Assembly (NCBI RefSeq): GCF_051622035.1
Contig: NC_135361.1
Coordinates: 22,871,205 to 22,935,204 of the forward strand
Direction of reading: 5' to 3'
Origin: Arctopsyche grandis
Lineage: Eukaryota; Arthropoda; Insecta; Trichoptera; Hydropsychidae
DNA: 64,000 nucleotides
Shown here: piece by piece, positions 50,485-62,558 of the stretch
How the letters are laid out: every line of letters begins with the position of its first letter
How positions within the stretch are numbered: the stretch's first letter is position 1
Program-made: the position numbers and the translations under genes
Notes under the pieces: generated by a model
Seen by the model: only the letters and a program-made list of their open reading frames with translations
What the model was told of the DNA's origin: nothing
Databases searched by the model: none

Positions 50485-50936
50485 TTTTATTACAATCAAT
50501 AATGCACACTCGTCTTAACAGATTGCTGCACAGTGACGAGTGTGGTATACATATTAAGAATTATTAATTATATGCACCCATATATTTACATTGAACACGA
50601 CATATATCATTGTAAAGAAAAATTGTAAGTATTATACAAGGTAAATATAAACATCGATCCATATAGATATCCGTGGACAATTTTGCAGCATTAATACAAA
50701 TCAGTGAAATACGATATGCTGAAAACTTGAAATTTTGCGAGAAAATGGGTAAAGGTTGCAAATATGTTGGAACCGTTTCAATGGCAATAAGATAAATTGG
50801 CTAACTCTAATAGGAAGCGATTAACCTGGAGTCACATATCCAAGGTCAGAGCCAGCAGCAACCGGTGGGATTGAACTCGTGCCCACTTTGTTCGAAAGCT
50901 TTATATGAAAACCACTAGTCTATACTGCTGGTTGAA
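50485..50936 (-). repeat. tRNA-derived SINE, near full copy with 3' hairpin
   Basis: On the minus strand the head and body are those of the main family (ACTAGTGGTTTTCATATAAA, GTGGGCACGAGTTCAATCC, GCTGCTGGCTCTGACC). The 3' end is CACTCGTCACTGTGC ... AAGACGAGTGTGC with an A-rich tail. The same 3' end stands alone at 30.25 kb. Confidence 0.65.
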
Positions 50937-50989
50937 CGCCATTGAATTCTAGAGTGCTGCATAAGGTCCAGTGCACTCACAGAAGTATG

Positions 50990-51375
50990 GAACGCTGTAT
51001 GATGGGCAAAACGAGGAGAGATAGATAACGGAATACGTAGGTTAGAAGTATGTCAAAGGTGGTTGAAGTGATGGTGAGAGTAAATAAGTTGAAATGGTAA
51101 TGGGCTGGTCAAGTTGAGAGTCAAGAACGGACCATAGACTGACCAAAGAAGTGCTCGAATGGTACCCAAGAGAATGTAAAAGGTTGCAAGAAAGGCCACA
51201 GGGAGATGGGTGGATGAAATCAGAAAAAATGTGTGGGATGAGATGAATGAGAGTTGCTCAAAACAGAGACGAATGGAAGCATGTTGGAGAGGCCTTTATA
51301 TGTATGTACAGTAGTGAATGGCGAATGGCTGTGAATTATGATGATAACGACAATTATGATGATGACGACGAATTT
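50990..51375 (+). mobile_element. RTE-type LINE 3' fragment
   Basis: In shifted frames: CMMGKTRRDR, VNKLKW, WAGQV, KVLEWYPRECKR (frame shifted), GRWVDEIRKN, MRVAQNRDEWKHVGEAFI (51247-51300). This is the C-terminus of RTE-clade reverse transcriptases (LKWQWAGH...KVLEW.PR...GRPP.RW.D...W...AQNR..W...GEAY). A GATGAT-type tail follows (51338-51369). Confidence 0.75.
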
Positions 51376-52189
51376 TCTATACTTTCTATTTATTCTATCA
51401 TTTATTTAAGGTCGGTGAATTCACCCTTTTATGAAAATCTTCAATAACACTGTTCGACAAATGACGACTTTTTTTTTGGTTCAGAGTCTAGATATGATAA
51501 CTGGCTTACCTCGATAAAATAAACGAATTTTTGTTATTGATCTACAAGAATAGTCGAAATAGTCGAAGTGGATTTTTATTTAATTCTAAAGACAATTTAA
51601 TATATTATCCATATTAATTCAATTCATATTCGTGTAAATACGAGTAAATAATAGTACGAGTTTTTAGTTGGAAATTTTACCGATTTAAAATTCAGCACAC
51701 TTCCAATTAACCCTTTTAAACGAAAACAAAAAATAGTTTGGCCAAAACACTATCTCAATAAACACGTTTCAATAGAAAAAACTCAATATAAAGTAGTATT
51801 AACAGTGGGAAAAAATCCCAAGTGAAAATACTTACTTTTGACTTTTGATTTGAACTGAAGGACTACTTAGAGAGGTTTGAAAGTTGAAAATTACTACAAA
51901 TAAAAGATAAAATACCCGACTATAGATTCCAATATTCATTTTGAACAGAAAATTGACAGATTTTGAGACATCGACCGAACAACACCAAGATATAGAAAAA
52001 TCGCGCGATTTAAAAAACACATATATCTCCGAATCTCAAGCCAATCAACATTTTTTTATTATCAGATTCGTATTTACTGGGCATAGATCTATAAGAAAAG
52101 TCATATCTCGTCTCCGAACCATTTTTCGTGTCGAACAGTGTAATCAATATTCAAATTAGAATTTTTCCAATAGTATACGAGTAGTATAT

Positions 52190-52383
52190 TATATTTAAAA
52201 GTGGTGGAAGTCCAATTTTCAGTTCCAAAAACACTATTTATGTTCGACTTAATTCACAAATTTCACTTTTTCAAAATTTCAGCAGAATAAGCATATTATA
52301 GGCCACCAGTATTTTCTACAAATATGTTTTGCCAGATATTTCTCGAAATTAAGAAAAGTGCACTTACACCAATTTTAAATATA
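52190..52383. mobile_element. Small MITE, second copy
   Basis: Same family as 45040-45277: TATTTAAAAGTGGTGGAAGT on the left, the inverse of TATTTAAAATTGGTGTAAG on the right, TA at the edges, shared core TTTTCAGTTCCAAAAACA. Confidence 0.55.
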
Positions 52384-53374
52384 ACTTCGCATATGTATGT
52401 ATATGTATGTACATTCGCCGTATTTTTTGATTATACTTAGAATACAGTGCGATACGGATCAAACTAGCACAAAAGTATTTGCTTTGAAAAATTAATAAGC
52501 AACAAATTGAGATGACTTGCACTAGACTGAATCACACGATAAATATTATTAATTACACACATATTATTAAGATTGCACCTATACGCGTTCAATTTAATTA
52601 AATAAATTAAAAATCGATCGATTTTCATTGATTAACCCATTTACATAGAACGACCCCGAGAACAGGTAAATCGTTAAATTTTAAATAAATAAGCAAGGAA
52701 AATATACATATAATGAAACGGATTGTTTTCATATAATTTTGATTGATGAAAAAAGCGCCTTGAACTCATTTTCGAAACGAGCAGAGAATGAATGAAAGGG
52801 TAAGTAAGTATCACACAGTCGAACGGTTCCCATAATGAGCCACTACATACAATAATAAACTCCTATATTGCGAAATTAGGCGACATCATCTAGAAAAGAT
52901 TAAACGGTACAACTCCATTCACAGATCTGTGCGAACGATGGCTGATTTCAATTATCGACAAGGGATTTGGCAACACTTTGCCTACTTTTTTACTTGTTGG
53001 CATTCTTGCACTAAGCACACACCTTATATTCTTATAATTTCAGGGCACATAAGGTAAATTTTATACGTTGTGTAATTTATTACGAAATGTCATTATAATG
53101 TGGAGCGTGTGTGGGGTCCACGACATGTGTCGTTCGTTGCGATTGTCTTCGCCTGTTATTATTAAACCATTAAGTCGAATGTGAGCGTACATTTACGAGA
53201 CATATTATATGTGAAACAGATCATGTTCGTTCGTTATACAGATAGCTTATTGTATTATATAAAGTTTTTCATGTCGATATCATACATATGTACGTCGATG
53301 TATGTATACGCGAAAAGCTCGGTATATGTATGTACATATATACCTATTTTATTTTATTTTTGCATAGATATATG
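52384..53374. other. AT-rich intergenic region
   Basis: No gene or repeat recognised. The 53.18-53.48 kb open frames are composition artefacts that overlap the SINE end. Confidence 0.5.
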
Positions 53375-53785
53375 CCAGGAAGGCTTGGTAGAAAGACCCC
53401 AATGCGCCTTCCTGGACAATCAATTACAAACAATGCAGCATTTTATTATTACACAAATCACTGTATTTTGAGAAGCTGAAGAACACGAAATAAAAAATAA
53501 TTAATTAATTAATTACATAATTAATCCATTGAGACATCTATGGATTTAGATTTTGTACATAATTTTTACAAATTATACACACAATAAATACAGAAGATTT
53601 GTGACAACAGGAAAGATGATGTTTGCCAATTTTACAGATAAAATTGGCAAACTCTGATAAGAAACGATCGATTTGGAGTCACAAATACCCCCAAATTAAA
53701 CCAGCAGTATGGCGGATCGAACTGATCACTTGGTACTAAACATACACGCTATCATTAAGCCATACTGCTGGCTATTGTATATGGG
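53375..53785 (-). repeat. SINE copy with GGAAGGC hairpin end
   Basis: Left (3') end is hairpin CCAGGAAGGC ... GCCTTCCTGG (53375-53415). The body has AATTGGCAAACTCTGATAAG and GATCGATTTGGAGTCACAAA. The head ends in TTAAGCCATACTGCTGG. Confidence 0.6.
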
Positions 53786-54019
53786 ACTGTAATTTACCGT
53801 CAAATTTTATAAACTGGTAAAGGGTGAATGATTTTTCCTACTAGCGGTATTTACCGGTAAATGAAAAATGTTTTTTTCATGGATTAGACAACTTTGTGGC
53901 TACTTTTCCTAAAAACGTCAACTTAAATGTATTGAACAGTGAATAAATAAAAACTAAATTTCAAATGAATTTCATATTTTCATTTTTTTTAATTTTATTT
54001 TTATGTACATACATATATA

Positions 54020-54475
54020 CCAGGAAGGCCCAGTAGGTAAACCCCAATGCGCCTTCCTGGCCAATTACAGACATCGATATACAATTCTTTAGAATAATTT
54101 TAACAAAGCATCATATATATGTACATATGTATGTATGTAGATACATTTTCGGAGCTTTTTTTTAAATCGTAAAATTTCTAGATGCTGAAAAATTGGTATT
54201 TGCGAGACATTTATGGACAAATTTGCAGCATTTTTTATACGAATCAGCGAAATTCGAAATACTGAAAACTCGAAAGTTGCGAGAAATGGGTAATGGTTGC
54301 CAAATTTTTGGAACTGTTTCAATGACAATCAGATAAATGGGCAAAACCTGATAGGAAACGATTTAATTGGAGTCACAAACCAAGGTATGGCCAGCAGCAG
54401 CCAGTGAGACTCAAACCCGTGACCACTATGCTTGAAAGCAACATTCTAACCACTAGTCCACACTGCTGGTTAAAT
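54020..54475 (-). repeat. SINE copy with GGAAGGC hairpin end, best preserved
   Basis: Hairpin CCAGGAAGGC ... GCCTTCCTGG at 54020-54060, then the body (AACTGTTTCAATGACAATCAG, TTGGAGTCACAAACC). The head on minus is CCAGCAGTGTGGACTAGTGG, TTAGAATGTTGCTTTC, GTGGTCACGGGTTTGAGTC. Confidence 0.7.
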
Positions 54476-55319
54476 AAATGCGTTTTGGTAAATTCGTAAA
54501 AGTAAATAAATTTTAATTTTTTAATCAATCATATTTATTTATTACGCTTTGATTGGACCGTGTTGTCAGGAAATTTATCAATTTAAAATTGCCACATTTA
54601 ATACTGAAAATAAACAAATTCCAGACAACCTAATCCACAATACGCCACTTGCATCGATTTTTAATGTAATAATGTACTTAATTTGCGTTAATATTTACTT
54701 AATTAGCGATAAAACAGTTTCCGGTAGTGACTGATGGCGAAATTTTGCCGATTTACCGGTAAGCCGGGATACCGGTACACCGGTATTGCATTCCCTAGTA
54801 TGTATGTGAGACAGGAAAAGCATCATTGTATGTGAGTGATTATAAAAATGAAACAATAGCACTGTATGATGTTACATACATACATACATAGGTTGAATCG
54901 ATGATTCTATTATTGAAAACATTATTGTGCATCTTCTATTGAAATCTATTACGAATATTCAAATTGAATGAATGTTGCATCAGTGCGATACATTTACATG
55001 CTGCGATTTCTTTAAATTGGTTTTCATACAAAAATGCACAATGGAAGCGATTACGATGATAGTTATCCTAAGTTATCTCTCTAATTCTTCGAATGCATCG
55101 GATATCTATTGTGTATGGCAGAGGTGGGAAACTTTTTTTTAATTTCGAGGTAAGAATCGAGTAAGACAACGCTTGAAAGAGTGACTTTGAACAAACCAAA
55201 TATATTATTATGTATTATATTATTTGCTTAGAAAATTTTAATAATTATTAGTTTGGATATTATCCGAGATGAATTAATCGAGTATTTCGAGAAACACTTT
55301 GATTACATTTTATACATCA

Positions 55320-55717
55320 CTAGCTGAACCCGGCATGCGTTGCAATGCCACAATAACGCATGCAATTCCCGTTCCCGATCCCGTTCTCGTTCTCGTTCCC
55401 GTTCCCATTTGTCGGGAAAACGCGGGGGCCAAAACATTTGAAATTATTCAATTGTTTGTTTATTTTACCCTAACAACGCAGGTGGAGACGTGAAAACATT
55501 TGAAATTATTCCTTTGCAATGCCATTCATGCCCGTTTTTCCCGTTCCCGTTTTTGGGCGATTTTTTTACAGAAACCACCACGGAAATACACACAATAACT
55601 CCTGTAAGTTTCATCGCAATTGGTTGAATGGTATAGGAACGCATACGTGACAGACAAACAGACTAACATTGATTTTTATATACATACTACATATATACAT
55701 ACATATACATACATAGA
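55320..55717 (-). mobile_element. Non-autonomous Helitron, copy 2
   Basis: Same ends as copy 1: 5' A|TCTATGTATGT..., and 3' hairpin GCATGCGTT ... AACGCATGC then CGGGTTCAGCTAG|T. It carries a longer array of TTCCCG/TTCTCG units (55367-55407) and an internal duplication around AAAACATTTGAAATTATT. Confidence 0.75.
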
Positions 55718-55724
55718 TAGACTA

Positions 55725-55960
55725 TTTATAGCCATTCACCATCTACTGCTGGATGAAGACCTCTCCAGCATGCCTCAGTTCATCTCTGTTTTGAGTAACT
55801 CTTTTTTCTAATTACATCCACCCATCTCCCTTGTGACCTTTATTGCACATTTTTGCATTATGTTGGGTATCATTTGAGCATTTCTTTCGTCCATCTGTCG
55901 TCCATTCTTCTAGCTTCGTCCTACGTGACCCGCTCATTGACATTTCAGCATTAGACACAT
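55725..55960 (-). mobile_element. RTE-type LINE 3' fragment, second copy
   Basis: On the minus strand it shows the same end as 51.0-51.4 kb (AGTTACTCAAAACAGAGATG; GAGGCATGCTGGAGAGGTC; GGTGAATGGC), broken in several frames. It abuts Helitron copy 2. Confidence 0.65.
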
Positions 55961-55985
55961 ACGTATGTATGTATGTAATATATAG

Positions 55986-56016
55986 CCACAGCTTAGTGCA
56001 CTGGTAGAGCACTAAG
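55986..56016 (+). other. tRNA-D-arm-like hairpin
   Basis: AGCTTAGTGC ... GCACTAAGCT pairs perfectly over 10 bp around ACTGGTAGA, resembling the A-box region of a tRNA (TAGC...GGTAGAGCA). There is no acceptor stem or good B box. Probably the relic of a tRNA-derived repeat. Confidence 0.3.
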
Positions 56017-56879
56017 CTATCCTCATTTGTGACCATTATTTGAATATAATTTCAAATTTATAATAATAATGTTATAAATTTATATAAAGTACGTAGATAC
56101 ATACATATGTATGTATAAATTTGGCGATAGGTGTTACCTTGGGGTAAAACTCGTAGTGGCACCATGGTAAATATAAATTAAAAATAATAATAAAAAAAAA
56201 TAGATTTAAGATTGATCAATTAATACTATTAACATATAAAAAAATTGCGACAATTTTAAGAATTAAAATTTTTAATTCGAAATTGTCCTTACTGTAATTT
56301 TCTTGAAATTTTTCAACACTTTACATATTTCACTTCTCCATTTCTTTATTTTAGTCGAGTCATGGTCCAAATGCTTCTACTCGTTTCTTTAAAAGAACAT
56401 GCCATGAACTGCCTCTTGAATATTTACTTATGGATTCTTGAGCCGTCCCTTTCAAATCCTCCTGGAATTATTACTAGTTTTTTCAATGTATGTACATACA
56501 TATGAATTTCAAGAGAATTCTCAAGTTGCTGCTTATATTCATTTGAAGTTTACCACTCTCAATGGAAAAACGTTCAACAGTGATGATAAAACTTCAACGC
56601 AGTTAATTGTTTGCCTACGCGTATATGTATATGTATCTATTCGTATATAATTTACATGAAACGATTTAGGTATGAGCGTTTAATTTATATGGTAAAAGTA
56701 AGATTTAAATTTGTAATTACACTTGTCGGCGAGCTTCCTACGAAGTGCCATAAATAAATATCGTACAACGAAAAAGTAGCATCAGTAGATCTTCATACCT
56801 TTCGCAAGAGCGGCTCTCTTTGTGGCCGAGAGTGAATAATGCGAGTTTATATCATATGAGTATATATTTTTTATGGTGT

Positions 56880-57289
56880 TGAGCCCGAGGGCCTATGTGG
56901 GGTTTCACCGCGGGATGTGTGCGGTAACATCCGACAAATTTACGAGATTTATGAAACCGTCTTTCGTACCCTCCTCTGGTTCGGCACTCCCTCCCTTCGG
57001 AGATGGCTGATGGCATCCGCCAGCATCAGCTGAAGGAGATGAAGCTGCGTTCAGTGTACTCCAAGTCGCCGTCGGTTCAACAGTGCTTTCGGATAACCTC
57101 CTTTCACCTTTCTCTGCTTGCTATCAATTTATTGCAAACTCTATTCCGTACCCATCGGGAATTAGAGAACCTGTCTTAGGACTATTTGACTTATCGCATA
57201 CGATCGAACAACATTAGTGAAGTGCACAGCGAACTTTCGTTTGAATTATAGGAGTGATTGGCTATTGGTGGAAAATCGAAATGATTAAG
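56880..57289 (+). promoter_or_regulatory. GC-rich candidate leader and first exon
   Basis: About 400 bp of CpG-rich, non-repetitive sequence in AT-rich surroundings. It holds a 58-codon ORF, 57003-57179 (MADGIRQHQLKEMKLRSVYS...). At its end ATG ATT AAG (57281-57289) abuts a consensus donor gtgagt, the shape of a very short first coding exon. The gene it would start was not identified. Confidence 0.3.
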
Positions 57290-58524
57290 GTGAGTTAAAA
57301 ATGAAAGCTTAAACATATTTTTACTATTTGAAAGCTCTTTCGTCTAATTAAGGGACCAAGAAGGCGCATCGGATTTACCTGTTAGGTCTTCCCTTTAATT
57401 AATAAACATTAATTAAATAAGATGCTATAAAATCTGGATATTTATACATAGTTGGAACTTTTTTTCGAAATTTTATTTCTAATGCAATTATTGGTTATTT
57501 AATTATAAATTTTAAGAACGCAAGTTCTTAATAATGAAATTATTCACCAGCTCCTTTCAGTTAAAAAATTACAAAGCAAAGTACAATATGTAATATAATC
57601 TCAATGATTGTAGTACTATGTATAATCAAAGGATTAACCTCATAGATTCAATCTTAATGAAATATTAAAAATTAAATACAAACAATAACACCTGATACAT
57701 TCATAAGTATTATAATAGTAGGAGCTAGGGGTCCCAAATCTAAGTATTCGAATTCTTTTTATACGAAATTTTCAATCTACAACACATTAGATTCTATTTC
57801 ACGTATCAAATTAGGATTATCTCAAAATTTTAAAAATATCTTGATATTTCCAAAACTTTATCTAAATAATTGAAAGCTAACCTACTATTCGATATTCGAA
57901 TACTTGTTAGCCTTATAATTGATCCTTATAGTGATTGATCCTTGGTAGCCTTATAAATAATTGATCTATCACTTTTAGAATAAGATTCGTTGAAAAATAA
58001 CAGTAGAGAATATCGTATGTAATTTTCAAATATAAACAATTTCATAATCTTTTCAATTAAAGAGTTGAAAGTTTGTCTGAAAATCATTTCATATAATGGA
58101 TACTACTAGGTTACACTTTTATCAAGCTATTAAGCAACATATCATTATGATTAATACACAAAAAAATCACTGATTATATGTAAATTCGAACGCAGTTAAA
58201 GCTATAATAGTATATGTAATACCAAGTGATTATTGTGCATTTAGGGTAAGTACTACATATTCATCCAAACGAGAGCCGCAAAGCGAAAAATTTACAAAAT
58301 AGTACACAATATCATTTTCAAATGACAATTAAAGCAGAGAAACGACCGCAAACTTCAAAACAACCGATTCGGCCCGCGTTTGCATAATTTGAAATTTATT
58401 TTTATATTTCGGAAGTGCTCGCCGACATTCGACACGTTCTGAAATTGTCCGTCGGGGCAACAATGAGCGTTGTATTCTTTTATCGGCGTGTCATCGAGAA
58501 TTCTCACAGCGGTGGATCTAAATA

Positions 58525-58555
<31 letters not shown>

Positions 58556-58568
58556 TTTTCACACACAG
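57290..58568. other. AT-rich region
   Basis: Contains a SINE 3' hairpin remnant at about 57356-57392 (CCAAGAAGGCGCATCGG ... GGTCTTCC), the inverse of the GGAAGGC hairpins at 53.4 and 54.0 kb, and a TA microsatellite at 58521-58547. No gene seen. Confidence 0.5.
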
Positions 58569-58775
58569 ACAGCTGGATATACTGAGAGCGACACATGGAT
58601 GAAAGGCACGAAATGTCGCGCGCCCGTGTATACAATAAACGTGTTCGGTTCACACAGCGACGTGTATCGGAACGTTTTGAGCGAGAGTAAACAATGGACC
58701 GGCCGTTTATCCGTTGGCCAACGTCTGAATAAATGGGTATCCGTCAGGAAAAACGCGAAAAGTGACGAACGCTGA
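58569..58775 (+). CDS. Weak candidate terminal exon
   Basis: A polypyrimidine tract and CACACAG acceptor precede a 68-codon open stretch (TAGYTESDTWMKGTKC, then KCRAPVYTINVFGSHSD). It is in phase with the MIK exon at 57281-57289 and ends in TGA. It is GC-richer than its flanks. No family is recognised; it may be chance. Confidence 0.2.
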   Translation, partial: TAGYTESDTWMKGTKCRAPVYTINVFGSHSDVYRNVLSESKQWTGRLSVGQRLNKWVSVRKNAKSDER

Positions 58776-61308
58776 TCCGTAGATTAGGGCTGGATTTTAC
58801 AATTTGTTACTGCTACCTGAATTAGTGGTCGTCCACCTATATATGTACGTACATATGTAGATAGAGGTACTAATCCAAATGCGATTTATAGTGATTCTCT
58901 TCTCTGTCGTCTATACATATTTATATACGTAATATAGACTAGCCGTATAGAACAAACGAATTGCATTATTGAATATCGAGGAATTTGATGTTGCATCCAT
59001 GGATTGTATTATAAAGACTGTGTGAAGCAAATCACTCACTACTACATACATAATTACATACATACTCGTACATATGCATGCAAGTAGAATGTAAAAAAAT
59101 TAACTGAATATACTGTGTATTTAACCGTTTTCCATGATTGTGAAAATAAAAATTTAAATGGATCATGTGAGTTGCGTTTCAGTGAGTGTACTTTGGATAA
59201 TCTTATATAATATGTAGAGAGAAAAGTCATTGATTTAAAAAGTAGCAATTAATGGGGGATAAGATCAATATCTTTTAGAGCAAAATTTCGTATTGGTATC
59301 AATAAACAAATCACAATTGGTCAATTCTGATACATATGTACATATGTAGAAGTTGGCATAATTAAACTTCATGGTCTCCGCGAAATATTTTTTTTGATTT
59401 TTCATAATAACTATGTATTATTGGAGTCTTTTAATTTGAATCGGTAACATTATTCGAAGGCTTAACCTTTTTTATAATTGATAAAAAAAATATTTTGATT
59501 TTAACTTTGGGTTTCAAGGTTATACACTCGTTAAAGTCTTTTCTCGGAAAATTTAGTTATCGTTCAATGTTTTGATAATTTCGTTATTCTACATATTTTC
59601 ATTATATTACTTGATGATCATTTTAAGATCAACGTTGGACATTTTAGGAAAACGATGATATTTTGATTCAAAATCAAAAGAAAAATATGTTTTTTGTGCA
59701 ACGTATTTACTAAGTAAATCAAGAGATGAGTATAGATTATTTTTTAACGGAATTTAGGCTATAATATTAAAAAGAGATTTTCCAAATCTTTGAAAAGAAG
59801 TGACATTTTTTAAACAAAGGATAAGTATGTATGTACGTAAAAAATGTTCCACGTTCAATTTACAAAACGATGCAAAATATTCGTGTCAATACACACAAAA
59901 CATCTGCTAAATTTTATTTATGAGTAGAAACTTCTCATTCATAGAAACGGCAAATCATCCGTACGACATTATTAACATGAAAATGTTGCGAACACGTAAA
60001 CCATCCATACGAGACATTCGCCACATTGCATTAAAATTATTTTTACCGTAGATTTTTACACGCCAGCGAAAAGAAACCATTTCATTAGTAAACGTAATGA
60101 TAGCGATTTCAATCGGAGAAATAATACTTGTCTGCAATAGGAAATATGTATGTAGATTTCCACGTGTACGATAAAGGAATTTTTATTTCATCTATTGAAA
60201 ACGACACATGCATTTTTCTGTGTGAAAATACTCACAAGTATTATACAACACGTATTATTTATGTCTTCAATTCAATCGTCAATAATAATTATATATATTG
60301 TGATGACGACGTTTCATATTCAACACGAGCTTTGTGTGAAAGCTTCATTACATCCAATAAATTGATCATCATACGGTGCTGATCAATTGCTATTCACCAT
60401 TCAAGCATACCATCAAATTAGCAACTACGTCGTACATCTGCAGAACAAAAGGGAAAATCTAGTTAACGTTTGCAAAACGCCAATCATATTTTCACGTAAT
60501 TGCACACGAGTATTAAGCGAGAGGTCAAAGTTTGCAGCGCGGAGTCTGTCTGTATCACAACGTATGTATGTATGTACTCGTCGTTACAGAACAATAATAA
60601 TACCGCACGCTAGCTCAGGTTGATTTTAGCATACACATATGAAATATTTAAATTTTTAGCCTGGGGTGTGTGTGCACGTCAATATGTACGCAGTGTTGCA
60701 ATTTCGATATCAACGTCTGTCTCACGGGCGCGTCTTTGTAATGCGTCCGAAATGTCAGTCAGCATCCTAAAAGAGAGTTTTGAAATTTAAATAATTTCAG
60801 ACGACGATGATGCTTGATGAACGTCAAAAGAATGGCCCGAATGTAACGCTTCCTATTCTGCAACGTTTCGAAATTTTCTAAGCGTTATGATAAATTTCAC
60901 GAATTCAATCGCAATGTTTGTCTTTTAAATGCCGTATTTACATGCAATAACAATAATGCGAATTCTATATTTTGTGACATGATTTATGTAAAGTTATGTA
61001 ATCTTTTGCATGATCTTGTACGTCAGTCATGTAGACAAAGTCTGATGGACATGGAGATACAATACACACTTTGCCAATGATAAAATACTATTTCTGTTAA
61101 AGGCTATCTACATATCTTCTGTCATTGAAAAATAGCTGTGAAATCACGTTTTCATTAATCATTATTTTAAAAGAGAGAAAAATCAAAGTTGAAAAGTTGA
61201 AAAGTTGAAAAACCAAAAAGGAATTTAGAATTGATAGATAAGACAATTCGGGAGGGGCTTCAACTTGATTTACGTAAAAAATGATGGCACAAGACGAGCT
61301 CACATGGA
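58776..61308. other. Region without recognised genes
   Basis: AT-rich. Nothing supported; the open frames at 60.1-60.6 kb have no coding signature I can defend. Confidence 0.5.
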
Positions 61309-61316
61309 GAAGAATC

Positions 61317-61823
61317 GGTTGACGAACTATTGGTCGAATGGTCACTTGGCCGACGGATATTTCTCCGAACGGACACTTGGCCGAACAAAATTATAATTGT
61401 TTAAATTAGATTTAATATTTGCATTTAGTAAATAGTAGACGATAAAAATTATGCTTAGGGTATTTAATGGGGTGGCGGTGGTGCAAATGGAACGTCTTTT
61501 TCAACTTAAATTGTTTTTAAATTCAAAAACTTCTACTATATTTGAAATGTCCTAGTTCAGTACTACTAAAATTTTTCGTGCCTCGGACTGGTAAATACTT
61601 TTTTTTATCATCATCATCATCATCATAATGAGTCACAGCCATTCGCCATCCATTGGTGATTAGAAATAAATTAAAGCAATTAAAATTTTCAATCCGCCAA
61701 ATGTCCGTTCGGCTAAACGTCTATCGGTCTAATGTGCATTCGGCCAAATGTCCTTTCAGCATAAAGTCCGTCGGCCTAATGTCTGTTCGGTCAAGCGTCC
61801 ATTCGGGCAAAATACCGCGCACG
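61317..61823. mobile_element. Element with arms of CGGCCAAATGTCC-type subrepeats
   Basis: An 8-bp duplication GAAGAATC flanks it (61309-61316 and 61824-61831). The arms are inverted arrays of a unit of about 17 bp (TTCGGCCAAATGTCCG): about 4 units on the left (61317-61385) and 7 on the right (61695-61808). No ORF. A LINE tail remnant with (CAT)n, then GCCATTCGCCATCCATTGG (61606-61660), lies between the arms. Confidence 0.7.
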
Positions 61824-61908
61824 GAAGAATCTACTATTAAATAGTTCTATGATCTTAATCTTTAACTAAAAGGGAAAGAAAAAATGAAAATCAGGACAAC
61901 TTTATCTT

Positions 61909-62049
61909 AGTATTATTCCTCATACATTAAGAATATTATTCTTCATACATTAAGAATAGTATTCTTCATACATTAAGAATAGTATTCTTCATACATTAAG
62001 AATAGTATTCTTCATACATTAAGAATAGTATTCTTCATACATTAAGAAT
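61909..62049. repeat. 23-bp tandem repeat, about 6 copies
   Basis: Unit TATTCTTCATACATTAAGAATAG, copies nearly identical. Each unit is itself a hairpin (TATTCTT / AAGAATA). Confidence 0.9.
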
Positions 62050-62095
62050 AAGGCATGCTAATACCTTTTAAAATCAATATATTTTGTTGAAAATA

Positions 62096-62324
62096 CAGTG
62101 TACTCTTTGGAATATGGAAAATTTACAATATGGAAAATTTATAATATGGATAATTACAAATGATTTGAAAATGTTGATGGGGAAAACAGGGTTTGATTGC
62201 GATTTAATTGATCCAGGTTTTCAACGCATATCATTACAACAATAGAAAGGATATCAAAAATGTATAGTTCGGATTATCCGGTCCCAAACTCACCAGCAAT
62301 AGCCCGATAATCGAGAGTACACTA
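62096..62324. mobile_element. pogo/Tc1-mariner-like MITE
   Basis: TA flanks both sides. Ends CAGTGTACTCT and the inverse of TAGTGTACTCTCGATTATCG, the usual look of pogo-type ends. Inside the left part, AATATGGAAAATTTA-type units repeat three times. No ORF. Confidence 0.6.
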
Positions 62325-62558
62325 TATTGCAATTTAAAGCGACAAATTGAAACCCTCAAGGCGAAAAATTCTTTTCAATTTTCCCAAAAATGAGCGATGA
62401 TGATTTATAGATACAAGCAACAGCAAAAAAAAAAATGAGAAACTCAACAAACAAACGTGAGAAGAAGACGTCCACGTGCCATAAAAGGAGTCGACTGGAA
62501 AATTGAAAGACGTCTTGAAAGTTCATGATGTAATGACTTAAAGGTCACAATAACAAGA

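Noticed and set aside
55120-55150. CAGAGGTGGGAAACTTTTT as a hAT end
   Set aside because: No inverted partner or 8-bp duplication was found downstream.
55986-56016. A tRNA gene
   Set aside because: Only the D-arm-like hairpin is present; no acceptor stem, anticodon arm or good B box.
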